From positions 248,001 through 312,000 of the forward strand of contig NZ_JBDIVE010000001.1 in assembly GCF_039631295.1 (NCBI RefSeq): a stretch of 64,000 nucleotides of DNA, read 5' to 3'. Under the pieces are notes generated by a model. That model was not told where the DNA came from, ran no database searches, and saw only the letters and a program-made list of their open reading frames with translations. This document shows, in pieces, positions 17,568 to 26,551 of the stretch (within the stretch, counting starts at the first letter, position 1; each line of letters begins with the position of its first letter). Source of the stretch: Viridibacterium sediminicola (lineage in GTDB: Bacteria; Pseudomonadota; Gammaproteobacteria; Burkholderiales; Rhodocyclaceae). The position numbers and the translations under genes were made by a program.

Positions 17568-18512
17568 TCAGTGCTCCTTGACGGCTGCGACCGGCTGCGT
17601 CTGACACAGGATCTTGGTCAGTTCAGCCAGTTTGATTTCTTCATCTGTCGCGGCGAGAGACGTGCGACCGGCCATGTACTTGTGCAGCACGGCGTCAAAC
17701 AGGCGCGGCTCGCCAACGCTGTAGTAGATCGGCGGATTGTTCTCGCTCGGCGCTGCCAGAGCCAGATAAGCATCCGCATCAAGCGTGTTACCGCTGGCAC
17801 GCGCCTTCTTCACCCAGGCATCGAATTCCGCCTCGGTGGGTGTCGCAATCGCCTGGAACTTCATGCCCGAGAAACCCGCGCCGCTGTAATTGGCGGAAAT
17901 ACCGTTGTAGCTGCCCGCCTCGTTGGCAATCAGGTGCAGCTTGGTCTCCATGCCGGCCATGGCGTAGATCTGGCCGCCCAGCTGGGGAATGAAGAAGGAG
18001 TTCATCGCCACATCAGAGGTGATGCGGAAGTTCACCGGCGTGTCCTTGGGGAAGGCCAGCTCGTTGACGGTGGCGATACCCAGATCGGGATAGATGAACA
18101 GCCATTTCCAGTTGAGCGCGACCACCTGCACCTTGATCGGCGGTTTGTCGGAATCGAGCGGGCGATAGGGATCGAGCTTGTGAGTAGTCTTCCAGGTCAC
18201 CACAGCCAGACAGCAGACGATGATGATCGGCACGATCCACACCACCGCCTCGATCTTGTTCGAGTGCGACCATTTGGGCTGGTACTCGGCAGCCGTGTTG
18301 CTCGCGCGGTATTTCCAGGCGAACACCAGGGTCATCACGATCACGGGGATCACGACCAGCAGCATCAGTAGCGTGGCAGTGATGATCAGGGACTTTTCTT
18401 CGGCAGCCACCTGCCCCTTGGGATCAAGGATTCCTCCCTGACACCCCGCAAGCAGCAAGGCCAACGGCGCAAGTCCCCACAACAGGCGGGCAGATCTAGG
18501 GTTTTTCATCAT
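17568..18512 (-). CDS. cyoA: Cytochrome bo quinol oxidase subunit II
   Basis: A 314-residue lipoprotein subunit. The lipobox LLLAGC lies at about residues 19-24, followed by two membrane helices and a periplasmic cupredoxin domain. That domain has no CxxxC pair in the SGAGFSGMKF region, so it lacks CuA; this marks the complex as a quinol rather than a cytochrome c oxidase. Two adjacent ATGs at 18512 and 18509 could start translation. It is the first gene of cyoABCDE, so the operon promoter should lie in the 18513-19163 gap. Confidence 0.96.
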   Translation of the reverse strand: MMKNPRSARLLWGLAPLALLLAGCQGGILDPKGQVAAEEKSLIITATLLMLLVVIPVIVMTLVFAWKYRASNTAAEYQPKWSHSNKIEAVVWIVPIIIVCCLAVVTWKTTHKLDPYRPLDSDKPPIKVQVVALNWKWLFIYPDLGIATVNELAFPKDTPVNFRITSDVAMNSFFIPQLGGQIYAMAGMETKLHLIANEAGSYNGISANYSGAGFSGMKFQAIATPTEAEFDAWVKKARASGNTLDADAYLALAAPSENNPPIYYSVGEPRLFDAVLHKYMAGRTSLAATDEEIKLAELTKILCQTQPVAAVKEH

Positions 18513-19163
18513 ACGACATCACTTGTTTAGAATTCGTTGAGCCGCGAACGCATGAAAGAAGGGACCGCGAACGGTCCGTCAGCGCCCACAGGCCGCCATA
18601 TAAGGCGGTGGTAACTTGCCATTACAATCCAGTTTCAAGTCCGCCAGCAAGGATTTTTTGCGCTGCATCAAGTTTTTGAGGCTACGCAACGACATCGACA
18701 TGCCCCGCATCAAAGGCATAAACAGAATTTTAGTGTAATCGCGCCAAGGACTTGCATCCTCTTTACGGCGCCGTGACAGAAAAAGTTCTGTGTTGCGTTT
18801 TTGGCAGTAGGTCATGAGCGCCCAGGAAGCCTGTAACGCAAAGCCTGTGCCATGCGACAAGCTCCCCACCAAGCCACGGAATCCCATTTCTGAGCGCCGC
18901 CAAACGGTGTAAATGCGACAAACACAACAGCACTCGCGAACGGGGCGCATGCCTGCCTGAATTCTGATCTGCTGCAAACCCTGCGCCCAAGGAAGCCCAC
19001 AGACTTTCACCTTTCTTTGCACATCGCAGGTGCAGCAAGACAAATGTAAAGAGTTGGTTTAGGATCCGAACAAAATTAGTTTAAAAACCGCACAACATGC
19101 GGAAGACAGCCGTTCAGCCCAACAACCGGGCCACGGGAAATCGTTGTACTCGGAGGAGGCTTC
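18513..19163. other. 651-base relatively AT-rich gap between cyoA and the pectinase gene
   Basis: This divergent intergenic region should hold promoters for the cyo operon (minus) and the large pectinase (plus). Base composition is visibly less GC-rich than the surrounding genes. A minus-strand frame is open from 19043 to 18579, and its inner ATG at 18887 would give about 102 residues (many Lys, Arg, Met, Leu). It resembles nothing I know and lacks the codon style of its neighbours, so I do not call it a gene. A strong GGAGGAGG ribosome site for the pectinase lies just before 19164. Confidence 0.4.
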
Positions 19164-22100
19164 ATGAGATTTGCTTTAAACGGCAGAGCCGTCGTCACGG
19201 CTTTTTGCAGCGCATTGATGCTGCTGCTCGCCAGTTGCGGCGGCAATAGCAGCGACAGCAGCAGTGGCACGGTCACCAGCTCTACCAACTCATCGGCAGG
19301 CAGCACCGGCACTTTGAGTGTCGCTAACAATGTCACCGGCTGGGCCTCCCAGGGCACCAACACAACAGGCGGTGCTGGCGCGACGGCGGCCAATACCTAC
19401 GTGGTACATAACCGCGCTGAACTCAACGCAGCCCTCCTCAACAAAAACAGCCCGACCTATGCCACCAATCCGACGGCCGCGCTGAGCGAGCCGAAGATCA
19501 TCTACATCGTCGGCACAATCTGGGGTACCGACCTGGGCAACGGCAAGTTTGCCGACGAGGCCTATTACAAGTCGCTGGACACCAAGGGCACGGGCGCGGC
19601 CAACTGGGACTTCAATCTGTACCTGAAATGGGTTGATCCGTCCTACACGCCGACTTCTACCGAAGCAACGGCCATGGCCAAGCTGTCATCGGCACGCACC
19701 AGCATACAAAACCTGCAGAAAGCGCAGATCCAGTTCATCGTGCCGTCCAATACGACGATCCTCGGCGTGGGCTCGGATGCCAAACTGATCGACGGCTACT
19801 TCTCGATCAATGCGACCAGCAACATCATCATCCGCAATCTTGAATTCCAGGCGCCGCAGGATCTGGGCCCGGCCTACACGAACACCGTCGGCAAGGAAGA
19901 ATGGAATGCGAAGTTCAAGGCGATCAGCGTCGTCACCGGCAAGCAACTGTGGATCGACCATTGCACCCTGTCGGACGGTAGCCATTTTGATAGCGCCGAA
20001 ATCCGCACGATCAATGGCGTGACCAAGGAAGTCATGCGCCACGACGGTCTGCTCGACATCGAAGATAGCTCGGACTACATCACGATCTCCTACAACATCT
20101 TCAAGAACCACGACAAGACCAATATGGTTGGCGGTTCGGGCGATGGCAATGGTGCCAAGGAGCGTGACTACAACCGCATCACCTTCAGCAACAACATCTG
20201 GCAGGACTCCGTACAGCGCGCACCGCGTGCCCGTTTCGGCAAGTTCCACGTGTACAACAACTACTACACGGGCAATACCGACCAGACCAGCTACGGCACC
20301 AGCTACTACATCGGCATGGGTGCAGAATCGCGAATCCTGTCCGAGAGCAATGCTTTCGACCTGACCGGTTCGAAAGCCACGGTCAGCCAGGTCATCTCCA
20401 ACCTCAACGGCTACCAGTTCAAGGACGTCGGCTCCTGGTTCAACGGCGTCGAGGCGTCGGCCGCGCTGGAAGCGGCAGCCAAGGCCGCGCTGGAAGCTCG
20501 TCTGACATCTGCACAAGCTGCAGCAAGCAGCAGCAACTTCACCGTGGGCAGCTACACCAACGAACTGGGCTGGACGCCGCCCTACAGCTATACCCGCGCC
20601 AGCTCAGCGGCCGAGCTGCGTGCCCACAACCTGGCCAACGCCGGTGCCGGCAAGCTGCCGGTGGCGGTGAGCACGGCTACGCGTCCGCAGCTGAGCGATA
20701 CCACGGCTGACAATTACACCGTCGCCAAAGCCCTGGCCGGTAGCGATGCCTGGGCTCCGCAATCGGTCAGCGCCGGCCAACCCAATGCCGGCTACATCGA
20801 CACCACCAGCATCACGCCGACCTATGTCGTCGCCAAGGATGGCACGGGCAGCTACACGACGATCCAGGCCGCACTGAACGCAGCCTCCCTGCTGTCAGCC
20901 AGCCGCGTGTACATCCAGGTCAAGGCCGGTACCTACAACGAACAACTGATCGTCAGCAGCAGCACGACGCCGGTCACGCTCTATAGCACGGAGAGTGATG
21001 CAAGCAAGGTCGTGGTCAGCACCGCGCTCTACCAGAACAGCCTGGTCGCCGATTACAACGCCTATGTGCCGGCCGGCACCTACACCGGCAACACGGATGC
21101 TGCCGCGCTGTACACGCTGTGCACCAAGAAGACCGGAGCTATCGGCAAGGAGTGCTCGGCAGCGATCCGCGTGCGTAACGACGGCTTCAACGCCGTCAAC
21201 ATCACCTTCCAGAATGCATGGGGCGATACCAACTCAGCAGGCAACGACCAGGCACTGGCCGTGATGATCGACAAGGCCGATAAGGTCGTCTTCGACAGCA
21301 CGCGCCTGATCAGCAACCAGGACACGCTGTACCTGTCCAACAGCGGCAAGCGCGCCTACTTTGCCGGCGGTCTCATTGTCGGTGACGTGGACTTCATCTT
21401 CGGCCCGGGTGCAGCGGTGTTTGACGGCGTTGCCGTGCAATACACCGGCGCCCGCAAGCCCAGCGGCGGTTACAACGGCGCGCCTTCGACCCTGGCGACC
21501 CAGACCTACGGCCTGCTGTTCAACCGCAGCGTGTTCATCGCCGATGACGCGACGACCAAGGACAGCGTCTTCCTGGCTCGCCAGTGGGACGATGGCACCG
21601 GCTCGGTCGGCAAGATGATCGTGCGCAACTCTGTACTCGGCAAGCATATTGCGCTGAGCACCGGCCCCTGGAATGCCACCACGGTCAACAAGGCGGCCGT
21701 GGTCTACGGCAGCGGCGGCGAGCAATATCTGGCTGAATACCGCAACTGGGAAATGGCCGACAAGGTCGATGCCGCCAGCAGCAGCTCGGCAGGCAGCGCG
21801 ACCAGCTCGTCGTCAAGTGCGGCCAGCTCCAGCAGTTCGAGCAGCTCATCGTCCAGTTCCAGCGTTGCACCGATTGCCGGCACCACGGACGTCGTCATCA
21901 GCGGAGCCAGCCCGCTGACCAATGCCTACACCACGGGCGGCCTGCCCAGCACCGCCACTACGACCTACACATCGAGCAGCAGCAGCTCAAGCAGCAGTGT
22001 GGTTGCCACCCAGGTCTATACACTGGTGGGAGCAGGCAGCCTCAGCGTAGCGAGCAGCAGCTCATCGAGCAGCGCGGCCACCACGGTCTATGGCGACAGC

Positions 22101-22577
22101 ATGGAGTTCGCCTATACGACGGTGACGGGTGACTTCACCATCGTCGCACGCCTGCTGTCGCAGGAGGTGCCGAGCGGATCCAACACCGGCAACGTACGTA
22201 CCGGTCTGATCATCCGCAACAGCCTAGACAGTGGTGCACGTTATTTCGGCATCCTGATGCGCGGCATCCCGCGCTTGCAATGGGAGCAGCGCAAGAACGA
22301 CAACGAGAACATCTCGTCCTCCGCACTCAGCCCGAGCTACACCACCTCACTGGCGACACAACCTGTCTGGATTCGTCTGGCACGGGTCGGCCAGGTGATT
22401 ACCGTGTCCTACTCGGTTGACGGCCTCACCTGGACCGGCACCAAGGCTCAGGACTACACCGCCAGCGGCTATACAGCCTTTGGCAGTACGGTCTATGTCG
22501 GCCTGGTTGGCGTATCAGGCAGCGCAACGGTGACCTCGACCAGCACCTTCGACAACGTCAGCATCACCGCCAACTAA
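19164..22577 (+). CDS. Fused pectate lyase - pectin methylesterase lipoprotein with poly-Ser linkers
   Basis: A 1137-residue multidomain enzyme. Residues 1-25 are a lipoprotein signal (LLLASC followed by GG), predicting surface or outer-membrane anchoring. Residues about 60-430 form a PL1 pectate lyase: WIDHCTLSDGS, DGLLDIEDSSDYITISYNIF and the catalytic QRAPRARFGKFHVYNNYY. Residues about 553-870 form a CE8 pectin methylesterase: KDGTGSYTTIQAALN, catalytic Asp in GDVDFIFGPG (about 740) and FLARQWDDG. A Ser tract (about 871-902) and two shorter ones lead to a C-terminal beta-sandwich-like domain (about 905-1137, ending FDNVSITAN) of the type seen in carbohydrate-active enzymes. De-esterification followed by lyase cleavage on one chain is the likely logic. 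A terminator follows. Confidence 0.9.
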   Translation: MRFALNGRAVVTAFCSALMLLLASCGGNSSDSSSGTVTSSTNSSAGSTGTLSVANNVTGWASQGTNTTGGAGATAANTYVVHNRAELNAALLNKNSPTYATNPTAALSEPKIIYIVGTIWGTDLGNGKFADEAYYKSLDTKGTGAANWDFNLYLKWVDPSYTPTSTEATAMAKLSSARTSIQNLQKAQIQFIVPSNTTILGVGSDAKLIDGYFSINATSNIIIRNLEFQAPQDLGPAYTNTVGKEEWNAKFKAISVVTGKQLWIDHCTLSDGSHFDSAEIRTINGVTKEVMRHDGLLDIEDSSDYITISYNIFKNHDKTNMVGGSGDGNGAKERDYNRITFSNNIWQDSVQRAPRARFGKFHVYNNYYTGNTDQTSYGTSYYIGMGAESRILSESNAFDLTGSKATVSQVISNLNGYQFKDVGSWFNGVEASAALEAAAKAALEARLTSAQAAASSSNFTVGSYTNELGWTPPYSYTRASSAAELRAHNLANAGAGKLPVAVSTATRPQLSDTTADNYTVAKALAGSDAWAPQSVSAGQPNAGYIDTTSITPTYVVAKDGTGSYTTIQAALNAASLLSASRVYIQVKAGTYNEQLIVSSSTTPVTLYSTESDASKVVVSTALYQNSLVADYNAYVPAGTYTGNTDAAALYTLCTKKTGAIGKECSAAIRVRNDGFNAVNITFQNAWGDTNSAGNDQALAVMIDKADKVVFDSTRLISNQDTLYLSNSGKRAYFAGGLIVGDVDFIFGPGAAVFDGVAVQYTGARKPSGGYNGAPSTLATQTYGLLFNRSVFIADDATTKDSVFLARQWDDGTGSVGKMIVRNSVLGKHIALSTGPWNATTVNKAAVVYGSGGEQYLAEYRNWEMADKVDAASSSSAGSATSSSSSAASSSSSSSSSSSSSVAPIAGTTDVVISGASPLTNAYTTGGLPSTATTTYTSSSSSSSSSVVATQVYTLVGAGSLSVASSSSSSSAATTVYGDSMEFAYTTVTGDFTIVARLLSQEVPSGSNTGNVRTGLIIRNSLDSGARYFGILMRGIPRLQWEQRKNDNENISSSALSPSYTTSLATQPVWIRLARVGQVITVSYSVDGLTWTGTKAQDYTASGYTAFGSTVYVGLVGVSGSATVTSTSTFDNVSITAN

Positions 22578-22594
22578 GTCCCTCACAAGGACAC

Positions 22595-22620
22595 AAAAGG
22601 CCCGCTTCGGCGGGCCTTTT
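22595..22620 (+). terminator. Rho-independent terminator of the pectinase gene
   Basis: AAAAGGCCCGC/GCGGGCCTTTT forms a strong stem with a TTCG-type loop, 17 bases past the stop. The flanking A and T runs would make it work in both directions. Confidence 0.85.
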
Positions 22621-22631
22621 CTTTAACTGCC

Positions 22632-22814
22632 TCAGTGATCCGGATTCCGACCCCACACCGCAAACACGCGATGCGGCGCCTGCAGGACTTCGCTCGGGAA
22701 GCGCTCGGCCAGCATCTGCGCGTGCTCGGCATCGAACTTGGCGACGGCCTCCGCTGGCAAACTGGCGGCGACACCCGCGCTGGCACGAATGCGTCCTCGC
22801 CAGCTCTCATGCGA
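22632..22814 (-). pseudogene. C-terminal remnant, probably of a SAM-dependent methyltransferase
   Basis: The minus frame ending at 22632 reads as a coherent protein tail for about 60 residues: SHESWRGRIRASAGV, then DAEHAQMLAERFP and APHRVFAVWGRNP. This resembles the C-terminus of class I SAM methyltransferases (resemblance from memory). Upstream of about 22814 the same frame becomes arginine- and serine-rich nonsense, exactly where a plus-strand citrate-synthase-like frame begins. I read it as the leftover 3' end of a gene whose 5' part was lost. There is no plausible start codon context. Confidence 0.45.
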
Positions 22815-23022
22815 TCTGGATTTCGCCCTCGTCGCGCTGCGCCGTGCGCTGGGTCTGCCACGCGGCGCAGCGGCCAGGCTGTTCTGCATCGGGCGCGTGC
22901 CCGGCTGGCTGGCCCATGCGCTCGAACAAGCTACGCAGGGCGAGCTGATCCGGCCGCGCGCGCAATACGATGGCCCGCCGCCAAAGCGAGCGCCCGCCGC
23001 CGGCCGCATCATCAAGCGCTGA
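22810..23022 (+). pseudogene. C-terminal remnant of a citrate-synthase-family gene
   Basis: From about 22810 the plus frame reads DLDFALVALRRALGLPRGAA, then AHALEQATQGELIRPRAQY and ends at TGA 23020-23022. This is the typical last 70 residues of citrate synthase-like proteins, including the Asp of the DF motif. Roughly 300 N-terminal residues are missing. A TTG at 22738 could open a 94-residue product, but its first 24 residues do not resemble the family. Its stop abuts the stop of the convergent LysE gene (TGATCA). Confidence 0.5.
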
Positions 23023-23670
23023 TCAGGACAGACTCGCGCTCGCCAGCTTGAAGCCGAAGCCGATGAACATCGCGCCAACACCACCGGTGGCGCCCGCCGC
23101 CAGACGGCTGCGCTGGCGGAACTGAGCGGCGAGGAAGGCTCCGCCGAAAATCAGCGCCGACAGATACAGCGCGCTGAAAAACTGCACCACCAGGCCGAGG
23201 ATCAGGAAGGACAGCGCGGGATGCGCATACTGCGGATCGACGAACTGGATGAAGAAGGAGATGAAGAACAGGATCGCCTTGGGATTCATCAGGCTGATCA
23301 GCAAGGCACGGCTGAAGGGGTTGCTGCTGTCCTCCAGCGGCGCTTGCACGGCAAGCTGCTGCGGGCTGCGCCAGCGCTGCACGGCGCCGCGCAGCAAGCC
23401 CAGCCCCAGCCAGGCCAGATAAGCGGCGCCGGCGTACTTGATGAGCATGAAGGCCGCCGGATTGGCGCGCAGCAAGGAGGCCGCACCGGTCGCCGACAAA
23501 AGCATCAGCACGCTGTCGCCAAAGAAAATACCGCCGGCTCCGCGATAACCCTGCAGCACGCCACGCCGCGAGGCGACCGACATCACGTACAGCGAGTTAG
23601 GGCCGGGCAACAGCACGATGAAGATGGTGCCGAGCACGAAGGTAGCGAGATCAGTGATGCCGTAGAACAT
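23023..23670 (-). CDS. LysE/RhtB-family amino-acid exporter
   Basis: A 215-residue inner-membrane transporter with about six helices. The hallmark LLPGPNSLYVMSVASRRGVL (about residues 20-39) and the later SLMNPKAILFFISFFIQF match the LysE/RhtB translocator family, which exports amino acids or related small molecules. The substrate cannot be told. It begins 55 bases after the stop of the EamA exporter on the same strand, so the two may be co-transcribed. The ribosome site is weak. Confidence 0.88.
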   Translation of the reverse strand: MFYGITDLATFVLGTIFIVLLPGPNSLYVMSVASRRGVLQGYRGAGGIFFGDSVLMLLSATGAASLLRANPAAFMLIKYAGAAYLAWLGLGLLRGAVQRWRSPQQLAVQAPLEDSSNPFSRALLISLMNPKAILFFISFFIQFVDPQYAHPALSFLILGLVVQFFSALYLSALIFGGAFLAAQFRQRSRLAAGATGGVGAMFIGFGFKLASASLS

Positions 23671-23725
23671 GACGCATTACACAGGTGGGGCGACAGAGTG
23701 CTCATCATACCTGCCGCCCTCGCAC

Positions 23726-24703
23726 TCAAACCTGACATGACGCAGCCACCGCCGCACGCTGGCGCCACGGCCAGGCGTCGAGCAGGCGGTTCGCCAGCTG
23801 ATTGCAGAGCAGGCTGAGCAGGACCAGGGCGGCGCCCAGCAGCTCCCAGAGACCAAAGTGCTGGCCGCGCAGCACCGCCACCGTCAAGGCGGTGAGCGGC
23901 ACGATATTGATAAACAACATGCCGTTCTGCGCACCGACGGCGCGGATGCCCATGTTCCAGCTCAGCACGGCGAGCACCGCACCAACCAGCACGACAAACA
24001 GCAGCGCGGGCGCCAGGGCGGGCCAGTCAGCCGGCTGCGGCAGGCGCACAAAGCCCAGGCGGTGCGCGCCCCACCAGGCCAGCAACAGAAAGATGGCGCC
24101 ACCGCTGCTGCTCAGCGCCGTGTAGCGCAGCGGCGACCAGCCCGGAAAGCTGGCCATGCCCATCGAATAGAGTACCCAGCAGGCGCCGCCCAGAATCATC
24201 ATCAGGATCGGCAGCAGCGCGGCATGCTCCGCCAGGCGCGCGATATGGCCATCGGTGCTCAGCAATACGACGCCCAGCAGCGCGAGGAGCAGCGCAATAA
24301 AGCTGCTCGCGGCAGGCCGCCGGCCGCTGCGCGCCCAGCCGATCAGCACTGCGATCAGGGGCTGCAAGGCCATCACGATGGCGCCGAATTCCGGCCGCGA
24401 CATCGTCACGCCGTAGAACATGAACAGATTGAAACCGCCAAAGCCCAGCGCGCCGAGCGCAAACAACTGCGCGCTGCGCCCGGCCGGACGCAGCGCAGCG
24501 GTACCTTCACGCCAGGCCAGGATGAGCAGGAACAGCGGCGCGGCAATGCCGTAGCGCAGCAAGGTCATCGACAAGGCATCCATATTGGCGAGGATGAACT
24601 TCGAAATAGGGAAAGTCGCACCGAAAATCACGGTGGCAAACAGCAAGGCGCTGGTGGCGCCCAGCCGGCCCGGATGCGAGGTCTGGGAGGAGCTCTGACT
24701 CAT
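23726..24703 (-). CDS. EamA/DMT-family transporter
   Basis: A 325-residue drug/metabolite exporter with ten predicted helices in two EamA repeats (about 15-145 and 160-300). The first repeat opens with TSALLFATVIFGATFPISKF and the second ends with LLGAALVLLSLL. The start has AAAGG upstream. It is divergent from the LysR gene at 24804 across 100 bases, which makes LysR the likely regulator of this exporter and perhaps of the LysE gene behind it. The substrate is unknown. Confidence 0.88.
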   Translation of the reverse strand: MSQSSSQTSHPGRLGATSALLFATVIFGATFPISKFILANMDALSMTLLRYGIAAPLFLLILAWREGTAALRPAGRSAQLFALGALGFGGFNLFMFYGVTMSRPEFGAIVMALQPLIAVLIGWARSGRRPAASSFIALLLALLGVVLLSTDGHIARLAEHAALLPILMMILGGACWVLYSMGMASFPGWSPLRYTALSSSGGAIFLLLAWWGAHRLGFVRLPQPADWPALAPALLFVVLVGAVLAVLSWNMGIRAVGAQNGMLFINIVPLTALTVAVLRGQHFGLWELLGAALVLLSLLCNQLANRLLDAWPWRQRAAVAASCQV

Positions 24704-24803
24704 GATCAGCCTTTCTACAGGGGAGTCAGGCCAGTGTAACGAGCTCGAACCTGCGCAAAAAGTAATACACTCCAGCAGGATTGTTTCTCAAAAAGCGCAA
24801 ATC

Positions 24804-25691
24804 ATGGAACGCCTGATCAATATGGCGAGCTTTGCCGAGGTCGTCGAAGCGGGCAGTTTTTCAGCGGCGGCCGAGCGTCTGGACAGCTCCCGCGCCGTGC
24901 TCAGCAAGCGCATTGCCGCGCTGGAAAAGGACTTCGGCGTCACCCTGCTGCATCGCACGACGCGCCGCCAGAGCCTCACCGAAGCCGGGCAAGCGCTGTA
25001 CGAACACTGCCGCCGCGTGCTCGACGAGATGAACAGCGCCGAAGCGCGTTTGCACGAACTCTCCAGTACGCCGCGCGGCACCTTGCGCGTCTCGGCGCCG
25101 CACTCCTACGGCAATCGCGTGCTCGGCACGCAGATCGCGCAATTCCTGCTGCGCTACCCGCAGATCCAGGTCGAGCTGCAGCTCAGCGATCAGTTCGCCG
25201 ATCTGGCCGGCACCGGCGTGGACATCGCGGTGCGCCTGACCAATACGCCCGCTCCCGGCCTAGTCGCGCGCCGCCTGCATGATCTGCGCTACGTGCTGTG
25301 CGCCTCGCCGGCCTACCTCGCCCGCCACGGCACGCCGCGCCAACCAGCCGATCTGCTCAGCCATAACTGCATCTACTATGTCGGCGACATCACGCAGAAC
25401 CCCTGGCAGTTCATCGACGCCGCAGGGCAGCGCAGCGAAATCGAGATCGCCGGCCGGCTGACCGTCAATAGTGCCGAGGTGATGCGCAGCACAGCGCTGG
25501 CGGGCCTGGGCATCATCGCCTTGTCACGCTATCTGCTCGAAGACGAACTGCAGCGCGGCGACCTGGTCGAGCTGCTGCCGGACTACCGCATGCCGGACCG
25601 GCAGATCTACCTCGTGACCCTGCCCGACCGCCTGCTGCCGGCCAAGACGCGTGCCTTCATCGACTTTCTGCTGCCGGCGCGCGCAGCATGA
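24804..25691 (+). CDS. LysR-family transcriptional regulator
   Basis: A 295-residue regulator with an N-terminal helix-turn-helix (GSFSAAAERLDSSRAVLSKR, about residues 16-35) and a C-terminal effector domain. HRTTRRQSLTEAGQALYEHC marks the CrgA/DmlR-like branch. I start at the ATG at 24804 because homology begins at MERLINMASF; earlier codons lie in the promoter zone of the divergent exporter. It overlaps the end of the next, convergent EamA gene by 35 bases. Likely target: the exporter at 23726-24703. Confidence 0.9.
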   Translation: MERLINMASFAEVVEAGSFSAAAERLDSSRAVLSKRIAALEKDFGVTLLHRTTRRQSLTEAGQALYEHCRRVLDEMNSAEARLHELSSTPRGTLRVSAPHSYGNRVLGTQIAQFLLRYPQIQVELQLSDQFADLAGTGVDIAVRLTNTPAPGLVARRLHDLRYVLCASPAYLARHGTPRQPADLLSHNCIYYVGDITQNPWQFIDAAGQRSEIEIAGRLTVNSAEVMRSTALAGLGIIALSRYLLEDELQRGDLVELLPDYRMPDRQIYLVTLPDRLLPAKTRAFIDFLLPARAA

Positions 25692-26547
25692 GCACATTGC
25701 CGAGTACCGCGCAGGCGATGCCGGCGAGGGTCCAGCCGCGCCATACAAAGCCCTCGAAGCCCGCCGACAGCAGCAGCGCCAGAATCGGCACCAGCACCGC
25801 GATATAACCGGCGCGGCCGGCACCGATACGCCCCATCAGCGTGAAATAGCTGAGGAAGGCGATGATCGAACCGAAGATCGAGAGATACAGCAGCGAACCC
25901 AGATACGCTGGTCGCCAATCAAACTGCAGCGGCAAACCCAGCGCTGCGGTGATCAGCAAGGCCGAGGCACCGCCGACCAGCATCGCCAGCGCGGTGCTCG
26001 GCAGCAAGGGCAGCGCCGCATTGTGATTGCGCTGCGCCAGCAGATTGCCGACCGAGCCCAGCACGGCGGCCAGCAAGCCGAAAGCAATGCCATGCAAGCT
26101 GGCGGCATTGCGCATGCCTGCCACCTCTGGCCAGAACACCAGCACGATGCCGAGCATGCCCAGCGCCGCGCCGGCCAGAGCGCGCCGCTCGAAGCGCTTG
26201 CCGAAAACCAAGCGCATACCCAGCAGATTGAACAGCATCATGCTCGAATTGAGCACCGCCATCAGTCCGGAGCTCATCGCCGTCTCCGCCTCATACACGC
26301 AGATGTAGCTGACTCCGAACAGCAGCAGGCCTTGCAGCACCGTGTACCCGAGATCGCGCCCGCTGCCACGCCAGCGCTCGCCGCGCAGCCAGCTCAATAG
26401 CAGCAGGATGGCGCCGGCCAGCACGAAGCGGAAGCCGACCGACGCCGAGGGCGGCACGCTGCCGAGCTGGAAGGTGATGGCCAGCCAGGTCGAGCCCCAG
26501 ATCAGACTGGACAGCGCATAGAGCAGCAAATTGGACAAAACCGGCAC
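25657..26547 (-). CDS. EamA/DMT-family transporter
   Basis: A transporter of about 296 residues with two EamA repeats and ten predicted helices. The N-terminus LLLYALSSLIWGSTWLAITF is classic for the family. No ATG lies at the expected place; a GTG at 26547, four bases after the stop of the upstream gene, is the best start, with a TTG at 26538 as alternative. An upstream ATG at 26625 lies inside the preceding gene and would add residues unlike the family. It is probably co-transcribed with the Gcr-like gene. The substrate is unknown. Confidence 0.82.
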   Translation of the reverse strand: MPVLSNLLLYALSSLIWGSTWLAITFQLGSVPPSASVGFRFVLAGAILLLLSWLRGERWRGSGRDLGYTVLQGLLLFGVSYICVYEAETAMSSGLMAVLNSSMMLFNLLGMRLVFGKRFERRALAGAALGMLGIVLVFWPEVAGMRNAASLHGIAFGLLAAVLGSVGNLLAQRNHNAALPLLPSTALAMLVGGASALLITAALGLPLQFDWRPAYLGSLLYLSIFGSIIAFLSYFTLMGRIGAGRAGYIAVLVPILALLLSAGFEGFVWRGWTLAGIACAVLGNVLMLRAPAAESR

Positions 26548-26551
26548 GTCC

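Noticed and set aside
18579..19043. A 154-codon minus-strand frame between cyoA and the pectinase gene
   Set aside because: No recognisable motif, unusual codon and residue use, and no good ribosome site; kept only as a note in the gap entry.
22738..23022. A complete 94-residue gene
   Set aside because: Only the last 70 residues resemble citrate synthase and the TTG start lies in sequence matching a minus-strand protein tail; a truncated remnant fits better.
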